Origin: JBEKHI01 sp050012355
GTDB lineage: Bacteria; Actinomycetota; Actinomycetes; Streptosporangiales; Streptosporangiaceae
Assembly: GCA_050012355.1 (NCBI GenBank)
Contig: JBEKHI010000214.1
Coordinates: 1 to 13,945 of the forward strand
Direction: 5' to 3'
Length of the DNA: 13,945 bases
Shown: positions 1-6,040 of the stretch, piece by piece
Layout: the number at the start of each line of letters is the position of its first letter
Position numbering within the stretch: position 1 is the first letter of the stretch
Made by a program: the position numbers and the translations under genes
Notes under the pieces: model-generated
What the model was told of the DNA's origin: nothing
Seen by the model: only the letters and a program-made list of their open reading frames with translations
Database searches by the model: none

Positions 1-1002
1 CTGCCGGGCGCGGGCCTGGCGGATGGTGGTGGTCAGTGCCTCCTGGACGATGCGGTAGGCGGTCAGCCCGGCCGCGGCGCCGAGCGGGAACGGCGTTCCC
101 TCGCTGTCGAGGTCCCCCGCCAGGCCGGTCGCGCGGACCCGTTCGACGAGCCCGCCGAGCTGGCTGACGCCCGGCTGCGGGGCCAGGTCGGCGGGCGGGT
201 TGTCGGTGCGCAGCACGCCGAGCATCGCCCGCAGGTCCGACAGGGCCTGACGGCCGGCCTCCGAGACCTCGGTCATCGCCTCCCGGCCCGGATCGCCGCG
301 GCTGACCACCGCGGCGGCGTCGGCCAGGGTGATCACGACGGACAGGCTGTGCGAGACGATGTCGTGAAGCTCGCGGGCGATCCTGGTCCGCTCGGCGGCC
401 GCGGCGATCGTCGCCTGCTGGTCCCGCTCGACCGCCAGCCGCCGGGCGCGCTCGTCCATCCAGGCCAGGTACCGGCTGCCCGACGCGGCGGCCAGCCCGG
501 CGAACAGCGCTGCTACCACGGTGGCGGTCAGGAACAGCAGCGAGCGCAGCGGGGTCCCGGCGGGATGCCACTTCAGCGTGGCCATGACCACCCCGACCTC
601 CAGCAGGGCCGCGGCGAGCCCGGCGCGGATCCGCGACTCGTGGGCCGCCACCGTGTACAGGCAGATCAGCAGCGCCCCGTCCCCGATGAGCGGGAAACCG
701 AGTAGCCACTGGGCGAACGCTATGGCGCAGGCGGCCAGGAAGACCCCCGAGGGCCAGATCCGGCGGACCGCCACCGTCGCGACCAGCGCCGTCTGCACAA
801 TCGCGTCCCGCGGGGTCGCGAAGGCGGATCCGGCCAGCCACACGGTCGACAGCGCCAGCAGCACCGCCGCCAGCAGCGCGTCGGTTGCCAGCGGGTGGCC
901 GCGTACAATCTCTCGCCCCCGGCCGAACATGCCGCTGGTGATCTCCTCCGGCGGCTGGAGCGAGGTCCACTGCGGGCTGGCGAAATTCGTCGTTATGGCC
1001 AT
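1..1002 (-). CDS. Sensor histidine kinase, NarL/HisKA_3 type (3' end beyond window)
   Basis: Membrane-bound two-component sensor kinase; 334 codons lie in the window and the C-terminus is off the left edge. The ATG at 1002 has a GGAGG ribosome site about 8 bases upstream. Residues about 43-190 hold several hydrophobic segments, the usual actinobacterial N-terminal membrane domain. A short coiled stretch follows (ERARRLAVERDQQ), then the HisKA_3 dimerisation/phosphoacceptor helix RIARELHDIVSHSLSVV, with His213 as the expected autophosphorylation site. The ATPase domain begins near residue 310 (AYRIVQEALT, 315-324). Oddity: family members normally read QEALTN-x-x-K/R-H here, but this protein has QEALTTTIRQA, so the N-box Asn (position 325) is Thr and the following His is Gln. 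The G boxes are outside the window, so activity cannot be judged. Its response regulator would be expected next to it, off the left edge. The family call is secure; the signal sensed is unknown. Confidence 0.9.
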   Translation of the reverse strand, partial: MAITTNFASPQWTSLQPPEEITSGMFGRGREIVRGHPLATDALLAAVLLALSTVWLAGSAFATPRDAIVQTALVATVAVRRIWPSGVFLAACAIAFAQWLLGFPLIGDGALLICLYTVAAHESRIRAGLAAALLEVGVVMATLKWHPAGTPLRSLLFLTATVVAALFAGLAAASGSRYLAWMDERARRLAVERDQQATIAAAAERTRIARELHDIVSHSLSVVITLADAAAVVSRGDPGREAMTEVSEAGRQALSDLRAMLGVLRTDNPPADLAPQPGVSQLGGLVERVRATGLAGDLDSEGTPFPLGAAAGLTAYRIVQEALTTTIRQARARQ

Positions 1003-1152
1003 TGGAGTCCTCCGTGGTCACTCACTCGCAGGCTACCTGCGGTCCGCATCCGACTTGAGGATGAGCCTGAGTGCGGGATTTTCGTCCTCCGGGAGGTAGC
1101 ACGGCGGGTTACCGGGGTTCTACCTTGGGTGCCGGGGAAACCAGGAGGACTG

Positions 1153-1641
1153 TTGCCAGCTCAGCTACTGAGGCTGTTCCACGTCGACTTCGCGCCCGCG
1201 CACCGGCCGCCGTCGGAGATCAGCGTCCTTGTCGCGACGATCGCCTCCATCGTCGGCTCGCTCGCCGCTGACGCGCTGCTGGTGTGGATCGGGCAGGCCG
1301 TGTTCCCTGCCACCAAGGGTTACGCGCACTTCCAGTTCGCCGATTACTCGAAGCTGACGGTGATCGGCGTCGCGATCGCCTGTGTGGTCTGGCCGGTCGT
1401 CACCCGGATCAGCTCCGCGCCGCGCTGGCTGTTCCTGCGGATGGCGATCGCGGTGACCCTGGTCCTGTGGCTGCCGGATGTCTATATCCTCGTGAAAGGC
1501 CAGCCGCCCAAGGCGGTCGCTGTGTTGTTCGTGATGCACCTGGCCATCGCCGTGGTCACCTATAACTGTCTGGTGCGGATCGCGAAGACCAGGCCACTTG
1601 CACCCGTGAGCGTCGGCAAACGAGGGATAGAAGCCGTATGA
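1153..1641 (+). CDS. Small four-helix membrane protein, DUF6069-like
   Basis: The protein has 162 residues if translation begins at the TTG at 1153, which has AGGAGG at 1143-1148, four bases upstream. The frame is open further upstream (from about 895), but that part overlaps the divergent kinase gene, has no comparable ribosome site and does not look like protein. Four hydrophobic helices are visible at about 27-48, 67-85, 94-113 and 121-141, with a polar loop (about 50-66) after the first. The spacing, and the MHLAIAVVTYNCLVRIA ending of helix 4, resemble the DUF6069 family of actinobacterial inner-membrane proteins, which has no known function. The last four bases overlap the next gene (ATGA), so the two are probably translationally coupled. 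The family assignment rests on pattern memory; the membrane topology is the firm part. Confidence 0.65.
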   Translation: MPAQLLRLFHVDFAPAHRPPSEISVLVATIASIVGSLAADALLVWIGQAVFPATKGYAHFQFADYSKLTVIGVAIACVVWPVVTRISSAPRWLFLRMAIAVTLVLWLPDVYILVKGQPPKAVAVLFVMHLAIAVVTYNCLVRIAKTRPLAPVSVGKRGIEAV

Positions 1642-2438
1642 CGAGCCAGCGTCGGCGTATCTTCCCGGATCCTGTGGCGGCGAAAGTGCCGGAAATCACC
1701 CTGATGTTCTGGGTGATCAAGCTGCTCACCACTGCGGGCGGCGAGGCCACCTCTGACTTCCTCTCCCTCGGCAGCCACGTCGTGGGCGGCGCCGTCGAAA
1801 CCGGGCTGCTGGTCATCGGCCTGATCTGGCAATTCCGGGTCCGGCGCTACACAGCGGCCGCCTACTGGTTCCTGGCCTACGCCATCGCCATCTTCGGCAC
1901 CGGTGTGTCGGACACCCTGCACCTGGTCGTCGGCATACCGTACGCGGGGACCACCCTGCTGTGGGCCGTTGTCCTCGCCGGGGTCTTCATCTTCTGGCAT
2001 CGCACCGAGGGCACGCTGTCCATCCACAGCATCGTCACCCGCCGCCGGGAGATGTTCTACTGGGCGGCCGTGTTCGCCACCTTCGCACTCGGCACCGCGC
2101 TCGGCGATTTCACCGCCACCACGCTTGGCCTTGGGTACCTCTCCTCGGTCATGCTGTTCCTGGTGGCCATCGTGATGCCCGCCATCGCCTGGCGCCTCGG
2201 CCTCAACGCCGTCGTCGCGTTCTGGTGGGCTTACGTGCTGACCCGGCCGCTGGGGGCGTCGGTCTCGGATTATGTAAGCAAGCCGCACTCGATCAGCGGC
2301 CTGAACTTCGGTGACGGCCGCACCGCGATAATCGCCGCGCTCGCCGTCGCGGTCGGCGTCGGCTACCTCGCCATTACCCGCCGCGACGTTCAGTCGCCCG
2401 CCGAGCAGGTCGCGCCTCAACCGGTCGAGACGCGCTGA
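1638..2438 (+). CDS. Multi-pass membrane protein with DUF347 repeats (COG4705)
   Basis: A 266-residue integral membrane protein. The N-terminal KVPEITLMFWVIKLLTTAGGEATSDF (residues 16-41) is a hallmark of the COG4705 membrane proteins built from DUF347 repeats. Four related units can be seen, each placing an acidic residue in a Gly/Ser-rich membrane segment: GGEATSD (Asp40), GTGVSD (Asp92), GTALGD (Asp157) and LGASVSD (Asp211). This fits a pseudo-fourfold architecture with buried Asp residues, as in some ion or small-molecule transporters, but no substrate is established for the family. The start ATG overlaps the stop of the preceding DUF6069-like gene (ATGA), implying coupled translation and possibly a joint complex. 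The C-terminal tail after about residue 248 is polar and probably cytosolic. Family call good, function unknown. Confidence 0.85.
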   Translation: MTSQRRRIFPDPVAAKVPEITLMFWVIKLLTTAGGEATSDFLSLGSHVVGGAVETGLLVIGLIWQFRVRRYTAAAYWFLAYAIAIFGTGVSDTLHLVVGIPYAGTTLLWAVVLAGVFIFWHRTEGTLSIHSIVTRRREMFYWAAVFATFALGTALGDFTATTLGLGYLSSVMLFLVAIVMPAIAWRLGLNAVVAFWWAYVLTRPLGASVSDYVSKPHSISGLNFGDGRTAIIAALAVAVGVGYLAITRRDVQSPAEQVAPQPVETR

Positions 2439-2531
2439 ACGTCGGCCCACTATCGCGCTGCTCGACCGCAGTGACGCCGCGGCCCTTGACCCGAGTACGA
2501 TCACAGCCATCAGCGGGGGAAGGAACGGCAC

Positions 2532-2984
2532 GTGACGAATCCAGCGGACCTGAGTCCACGGGAGCGCAATCAGTTCATGATGGACAAGATTCGCGCCGAC
2601 GGGCCCGCTCCCTACCAAGAGGGCCGGTACGTGCTGCGGGTCGTATCCGTGACCGGCCGCAAGACCGGGCAGCCTCGACCGTGGCCGATCGCGATTCAGA
2701 TGGTCGCGGGCGACCGCTACCTGTGTGCGCCGAACCGGCGGCGAGACTGGGTGCGTAACCTGCTCGCGGCCGGCGAGTGCGAGATCGAAGGCGACCTGGT
2801 GCCTCGGCACCGGGCGGTACTGGTCGAGGACGACACAGCCGCGACCGCGGTGCACGCCTACCTGTCCGCCCTGGGCCGGGCCTCGGACGAGTGGCCATTT
2901 CCGGTCGGCACATCGGTGCCTGAGATCGCCAAGCACGTCACGGAGATCGCGGTGTTCCGGCTCGAGTCGGCTTACCCCAGGTAG
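2532..2984 (+). CDS. F420-dependent (deazaflavin) nitroreductase/oxidoreductase family protein, DUF385/Ddn-like
   Basis: A 150-residue protein with a GTG start at 2532, preceded by a GGGGGAAGG ribosome site. The core LRVVSVTGRKTGQPRPWPIAIQM (about 35-57), then GDRYLCAPN (60-68) and WVRNLLAAGECEI (73-85), matches the Ddn-type split beta-barrel family. Its characterised mycobacterial members use reduced F420 to reduce quinones or nitroaromatics, and the RKTGQPR stretch lies in the region that binds the F420 phosphate. The C-terminal half (about 105-147) is the usual alpha-helical cap. Members bind F420, heme or lipids in different ways, so the substrate is unknown. It is convergent with the NUDIX gene and the two coding ends overlap by 13 bases. 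A weak TACGAT -10-like element lies at 2496-2501, with no good -35. Confidence 0.88.
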   Translation: MTNPADLSPRERNQFMMDKIRADGPAPYQEGRYVLRVVSVTGRKTGQPRPWPIAIQMVAGDRYLCAPNRRRDWVRNLLAAGECEIEGDLVPRHRAVLVEDDTAATAVHAYLSALGRASDEWPFPVGTSVPEIAKHVTEIAVFRLESAYPR

Positions 2985-3454
2985 GGCGCTCGGTCTTCGA
3001 AATAGTGGCCGATGCGCAGCCGCATGGACCGGTCCATCTGATAACCGGTTAGGTCCGCGCGGGGGACCCAGCGGACCTCGGTGCTTTCGCTGCTGAGGGT
3101 TAGTTCTCCGCCGAGCGGACGGGCCGTCAGGACGATTGAGAACTCCTGGCGTACTTCGCCGTTGCTGGTGTAGAGGATCAGGTGTTTCGGGTCGGTATAA
3201 ATGCCAACGATTCCGGTGATCTCCGTTTCTATGCCGCTCTCTTCGCGGGTCTCGCGAACGGCCGCGTCAACCATCGACTCGCCAAGGTCGATGGCGCCGC
3301 CCGGGACCGCCCAATTGCCGTTATCCGATCGGCGGATTAGCAGGATCTCACCGGCCTCGTTGACCACGACGACGTTGACCGACGGAACGAGGCTGCTGGC
3401 AGCGGGTGCCGATGGGTCATCGTAGTAGTCAATCCTGCCCGGCATGTCACCCAC
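2972..3454 (-). CDS. NUDIX hydrolase
   Basis: A 160-residue nucleoside-diphosphate-linked hydrolase. A complete Nudix box is present at residues 53-75: Gly53, Glu59, Arg67-Glu68, Glu71-Glu72 and Gly74-Ile75 fit GX5EX7REUXEEXGU, so the metal-binding glutamates are intact. It is preceded by SVNVVVVNEAGEILLIRRSDNGNWAVPGG, typical of MutT-like ADP-ribose or nucleotide pyrophosphatases. The substrate cannot be read from sequence. The start is ambiguous: GTG at 3454 gives the longest frame, and an in-frame ATG at 3445 (MPGRIDYY) is equally good; neither has a clear ribosome site, so leaderless translation is possible. It lies 57 bases downstream of the cholesterol oxidase gene on the same strand, but a strong terminator hairpin separates them. 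It is convergent, with a 13-base overlap, with the DUF385 gene. Confidence 0.92.
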   Translation of the reverse strand: MGDMPGRIDYYDDPSAPAASSLVPSVNVVVVNEAGEILLIRRSDNGNWAVPGGAIDLGESMVDAAVRETREESGIETEITGIVGIYTDPKHLILYTSNGEVRQEFSIVLTARPLGGELTLSSESTEVRWVPRADLTGYQMDRSMRLRIGHYFEDRAPYLG

Positions 3455-3465
3455 GTTAGCGAAAA

Positions 3466-3501
3466 CTGTTGCCCGCGCCCGGAACCGGGCGCGGGCAACA
3501 G
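3466..3501 (-). terminator. Intrinsic terminator of the cholesterol oxidase gene
   Basis: A perfect 17-bp inverted repeat: left arm 3466-3482 (CTGTTGCCCGCGCCCGG), two-base centre, right arm 3485-3501. On the minus strand the hairpin is followed directly by TTTTC. It begins 10 bases after the oxidase stop codon. The only ambiguity is whether it also attenuates the NUDIX gene, whose start lies 11 bases beyond it. Confidence 0.88.
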
Positions 3502-3511
3502 CGGGGCCGGA

Positions 3512-5263
3512 TCAGGGGAGCAGCGTGTTGAGGAAGCTGTTGGCGAAGATCCGGTGGGGATCGTAGGTATCGAACGCCGCCGACGCGACCTGGAAGTTGT
3601 CCTGGGCCTGGCCGGCGTTGATGGCGTCGGGGATCGTGGTGGTGAGCATCGTGGTGTTGGTCCACGCGCCGGAGCTGGAGAATGCCCAGCCCTTGGACCA
3701 TTCCGGCCGGACCGCCGCGTAGGAACCTGTGTAGTGCGAGAACAGCCACTGCTCCATCTGCTCGTAGAACGCCAGCGAGCTCGATGTGCCGGGGACGGTC
3801 AGCATGTCGATCCAGACCGCGACGTCCCAGTCTGGCTGGTCGGGCCGGGGTGTCAGCGCGGACAGCAGCGGGGTGACCGCGCCGCTCACGCCGGCCTCGG
3901 AGGTCTGGTCCAGTCCGGTGACCCGGATCTCCAGCGGTCCGTTCATCGGCCACTCGAAGTCGTCCTGGAACGAGTTCAGCAGGCTGTTGTACTTGGTGTA
4001 GAAGTCGTAGACGACCTGCTGGATGCTCGACTGGGACGTGATGATCGTCCAGCCGCCGGCGGTCACCCGCAGCGTGGTCGGCAGCACGTAGAGCAGGGTG
4101 TCCATGGACGGGCCCCACAGGTTGGCGGTGTCCGTGGCTGGCAGGCCGATGGTCACAATCGACTCCTGCAGCGCCTCGAAGGCCGGCGTGACAAAGGTCA
4201 GGCCATCGACGATGTCGGAGATGAAGTCCGATTCCGCGGTGCTTATGTCGTTGGCGAACGTGTAGCTGTACGGGGCTGTCACCGCGACGGTGCCGGAAGG
4301 CTGGGTCGGCTGGCGGGACCAGATCTTGACCCACGGGTAGGTGGTGAACGGGAACCAGATCGCCTCCACCCGTCCGGACGCCGCCACCAGGCTGGCATAG
4401 GAGTCCGACCCCGCGTCGGCCGGTGCTGCGAACAAGGTGCTGACCGGGATGGACGTCAGGCTCTGGCACTGCAGGTTCTGGTTCGCCCCCACCTCGAGCG
4501 TGACCTCGGTGACGATGGTCCGGCCTAGGTGGGTGAGGAACGGCGCGATCGCCGAGTTGGTGCGGCTGAACGTCTGCAGCGCGTACTCGCTGCCGTTCCA
4601 GGCGACGATCGTTATCGACTGGACAGTGTTGCTCAGCGACCCGAAGGTGGTGCCGGGAACCCTCGTCTCTCCGGTGGCCGCGGTCGCCGACCCGTGGCCG
4701 TCGATGGCCAGTACGCCGCCGATCGTCAGGTCGCCGGGCGCGGGGACCGTGGTGAACCCGTATCCGTCGTTCTGCAGCGCGGTTAGCAGCGCGTTCATCG
4801 TGGTGCCGGCCCCGACCGTGACCGTAACCGGCGAGCTCGAGGTGTCGATGCTGATGGAGGTGAGCGAGTCCGCCAGGTTGACCAGCACGATATTTGACGC
4901 GCTCTCGCCCGGCGCCATGACCAGCGGGGACCAGTTGTGTCCTTCGCCCACGGCCCGCAGCTGGTAGCCGTTCTGGTACGCCCAGTTGGCGACCGTGACG
5001 ACCTCGGCGGCGGACGATGGCGCGCAGTACCACACATCCGAGATGTCGATCTGCTGTGCCCAGTTCACAAACGACTGCTGGTAGAGGTCGATGCCGGACG
5101 GGAAGTTTGCTGGCGTTGAGGACGATGCCTTGGCGGCCGGGATCCGCTCACCTGGGATCCAGCCGAGGGTAGCCGCGGCGATGCCGACGGCACCGGCCCC
5201 GGCCAGCAGGCCGCGCCGGGAGATGTTGCGGGGTTTGCCTTCGTGTGCGGATTGAGACGCCAT
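3512..5263 (-). CDS. Tat-exported FAD-binding oxidoreductase, class II (VAO-type) cholesterol oxidase homologue
   Basis: A 583-residue flavoprotein predicted to oxidise and isomerise 3-beta-hydroxysterols with O2 outside the membrane. The ATG at 5263 follows AGGAG with a 5-base spacer. Residues 1-46 form a twin-arginine signal (ISRRGLLAGAG, Arg16-Arg17, hydrophobic core, AKA cleavage region). An FAD-binding PCMH domain spans about 75-260: RAVGEGHNWSPL puts His109 where covalent class II enzymes link FAD, and PGDLTIGGVLAIDGHGS (175-191) is the pyrophosphate-binding loop. The rest matches the cholesterol-oxidase substrate-binding domain. GRVEAIWFPF (Glu300) and GPLEIRVTGLD (Glu445, Arg447) correspond in spacing to Glu311, Glu475 and Arg477 of the Brevibacterium enzyme. 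It ends typically (YDPHRIFANSFLNTLLP). Two KstR-like operators upstream support a steroid role. A related sterol or alcohol substrate remains possible. Confidence 0.85.
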   Translation of the reverse strand: MASQSAHEGKPRNISRRGLLAGAGAVGIAAATLGWIPGERIPAAKASSSTPANFPSGIDLYQQSFVNWAQQIDISDVWYCAPSSAAEVVTVANWAYQNGYQLRAVGEGHNWSPLVMAPGESASNIVLVNLADSLTSISIDTSSSPVTVTVGAGTTMNALLTALQNDGYGFTTVPAPGDLTIGGVLAIDGHGSATAATGETRVPGTTFGSLSNTVQSITIVAWNGSEYALQTFSRTNSAIAPFLTHLGRTIVTEVTLEVGANQNLQCQSLTSIPVSTLFAAPADAGSDSYASLVAASGRVEAIWFPFTTYPWVKIWSRQPTQPSGTVAVTAPYSYTFANDISTAESDFISDIVDGLTFVTPAFEALQESIVTIGLPATDTANLWGPSMDTLLYVLPTTLRVTAGGWTIITSQSSIQQVVYDFYTKYNSLLNSFQDDFEWPMNGPLEIRVTGLDQTSEAGVSGAVTPLLSALTPRPDQPDWDVAVWIDMLTVPGTSSSLAFYEQMEQWLFSHYTGSYAAVRPEWSKGWAFSSSGAWTNTTMLTTTIPDAINAGQAQDNFQVASAAFDTYDPHRIFANSFLNTLLP

Positions 5264-5296
5264 TGACTCTCCTGCGGGGGGAACCAGCCCTGCCCG

Positions 5297-5312
5297 TCAA
5301 GCACGTGCTTGA
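5297..5312. promoter_or_regulatory. Perfect 16-bp palindrome upstream of the cholesterol oxidase gene
   Basis: TCAAGCACGTGCTTGA is exactly self-complementary with no spacer. It sits 33 bases upstream of the oxidase start codon, between that gene and the proximal KstR-like box, so in the 5' leader or just downstream of the promoter. It looks like a dimeric repressor site; the regulator is unknown. It does not match the KstR consensus. Confidence 0.5.
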
Positions 5313-5343
5313 GTAGGCTCTTGACGTGAACTTAGTCGTGAAA

Positions 5344-5357
5344 TGAAACACGTTCTA
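5344..5357. promoter_or_regulatory. KstR-like operator, proximal box
   Basis: TGAAACACGTTCTA (TAGAACGTGTTTCA on the gene strand) matches the KstR consensus TnnAACnnGTTnnA at all eight specified bases. KstR is the TetR-family repressor of the cholesterol catabolism regulon in mycobacteria and rhodococci. The box lies 81 bases upstream of the oxidase start codon. Confidence 0.65.
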
Positions 5358-5410
5358 GCTATTTGAGGGGCCTAATTTTTAGCACATAAGCGATATTGTT
5401 GGATAATTCA

Positions 5411-5424
5411 TGTAACAGGTTCTA
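5411..5424. promoter_or_regulatory. KstR-like operator, distal box
   Basis: TGTAACAGGTTCTA (TAGAACCTGTTACA on the gene strand) also matches TnnAACnnGTTnnA at all eight fixed positions. Its centre is 67 bases from that of the proximal box. Both boxes share TAGAAC on the gene strand. Confidence 0.6.
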
Positions 5425-5512
5425 CAAATGATCTTCTGGGGTGGCTGGGGCTGTTCAATAGCAGAGAGCGAGGGGAGTGCTTGTGTGCTTGGCCCCTTCC
5501 GGGCCCGTTTGC

Positions 5513-5568
5513 TGGTTGGTGTGGCACCAACCACACTCTTTGCTGGTTGGCGCCACACGAACCAGCAA
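5513..5568. repeat. Twin hairpins built on a 12-bp direct repeat
   Basis: TTTGCTGGTTGG occurs at 5508-5519 and 5539-5550, 31 bases apart. Each copy begins an inverted repeat. The first is TGGTTGGTG/CACCAACCA (5513-5521 with 5525-5533, 3-base loop). The second is TTGCTGGTT/AACCAGCAA (5540-5548 with 5560-5568, 11-base loop). An alternative GTGTGG/CCACAC pairing also exists within the first. There is no T-tract after either on + or -, so they are not ordinary terminators. They could be operators or part of a structured RNA. Confidence 0.55.
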
Positions 5569-5765
5569 TGGCGGCGGCCTTGCCGCGTTCATGAGCGCCG
5601 CCAGTACCGGCAGCAGCACTCATACCAGCTTCCCGGACGCGGAAGTCGGCCCCAGCCGGGCGGAGTGGACGGCCGCTCCACTTCTCCCGGGTTCGTGTAC
5701 GTTATGCGCCGGAACAATCCGGCATGTCGGGCGGCTGGGGTGCATTAACCCGGGAGAAGAGCCTC

Positions 5766-5840
5766 TGCCCCAGGCCCGTGTCCCTGTGCCCCAGGCTCGT
5801 GTCCCTGTGCCCCGGGCTCGTGTCCCTGTGCCCAGGGCCC
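5766..5840. repeat. 21-bp tandem repeat, three copies plus a degenerate fourth
   Basis: Units at 5766-5786, 5787-5807 and 5808-5828 share the pattern TGCCCCaGGCtCGTGTCCCTG with one or two differences each; a partial, diverged unit continues to about 5840. The period is a multiple of three, so all frames show a seven-residue periodicity, but no frame looks like a real gene. There are no unique spacers between units. Confidence 0.85.
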
Positions 5841-5937
5841 ACTGGACGCGGCGGCACCACTCGCGGCCCAGCCGCTTTCACGTCACCGCGACCATTTCCG
5901 GGCGGCCCCTCGAGTGTCCGTGATGGTAATCGCGAAT

Positions 5938-5951
5938 GGCAACACGTTGCC
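5938..5951. promoter_or_regulatory. Inverted repeat GGCAAC-AC-GTTGCC upstream of the Rpn-like gene
   Basis: A 6-2-6 inverted repeat just upstream of the predicted -35 element of the 6041 gene. The core AACnnGTT equals that of KstR boxes, but the outer fixed positions are G and C rather than T and A, so it is not counted as a KstR site. It may be a repressor site or chance. Confidence 0.3.
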
Positions 5952-5961
5952 GAACATGTGT

Positions 5962-5990
5962 TTGAATAAAGCTTGAAAGTCCGGTACCGT
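5962..5990 (+). promoter_or_regulatory. Candidate sigma-70-type promoter for the 6041 gene
   Basis: TTGAAT (5962-5967) and TACCGT (5985-5990) are separated by 17 bases, in a locally AT-richer stretch. The implied leader is about 44 bases. Confidence 0.4.
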
Positions 5991-6040
5991 CGTGGTCGTC
6001 GCATCCGAGAACCTAGTGAGGGCGGGAAAGGACGGGGCGG

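Larger units (their letters stand above)
5264..6040. other. 777-base intergenic region with regulatory sites and repeats, no convincing gene
   Basis: This stretch separates the divergent oxidase and Rpn-like genes. From about 5340 to 5430 it is clearly more AT-rich than its surroundings and holds the oxidase control region (two KstR-like boxes; a palindrome lies nearer the gene). The middle holds twin hairpins (5513-5568) and a 21-bp tandem repeat (5766-5828 plus a partial copy). The right end holds a promoter candidate for the 6041 gene. Open frames exist (for example 5477-5923 on + and 5702-6133 on -), but they run through the tandem repeat, lack ribosome sites and resemble no protein family. 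A short RNA or a decayed gene between 5430 and 5760 cannot be excluded. Confidence 0.6.

Noticed and set aside
895..1152. N-terminal extension of the DUF6069-like protein
   Set aside because: The region overlaps the start of the divergent kinase gene, lacks a ribosome site and is Arg/Pro-rich; the TTG at 1153 follows AGGAGG and begins just before the first membrane helix.
1560..2936. 458-codon minus-strand frame across the DUF347 and DUF385 genes
   Set aside because: Crosses three well-supported plus-strand genes and the gaps between them; low-complexity Arg/Asp/Gly composition, no motif.
3456..5033. 525-codon minus-strand frame within the cholesterol oxidase gene
   Set aside because: Out-of-frame shadow on the same strand, Arg/His/Gly-rich with no family features; the 583-codon frame has a signal peptide, FAD motifs and catalytic residues.
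5766..5840. Possible CRISPR array
   Set aside because: The units are directly abutting with no unique spacers, and no cas gene is present.
5477..5923. Open frame of 148 codons in the intergenic region
   Set aside because: Its only notable pattern, a seven-residue repeat, comes from the 21-bp DNA repeat; it has no ribosome site and other frames and the opposite strand are equally open.
5938..5951. Third KstR box
   Set aside because: The AACnnGTT core is present, but both outer fixed positions are wrong (G and C instead of T and A).
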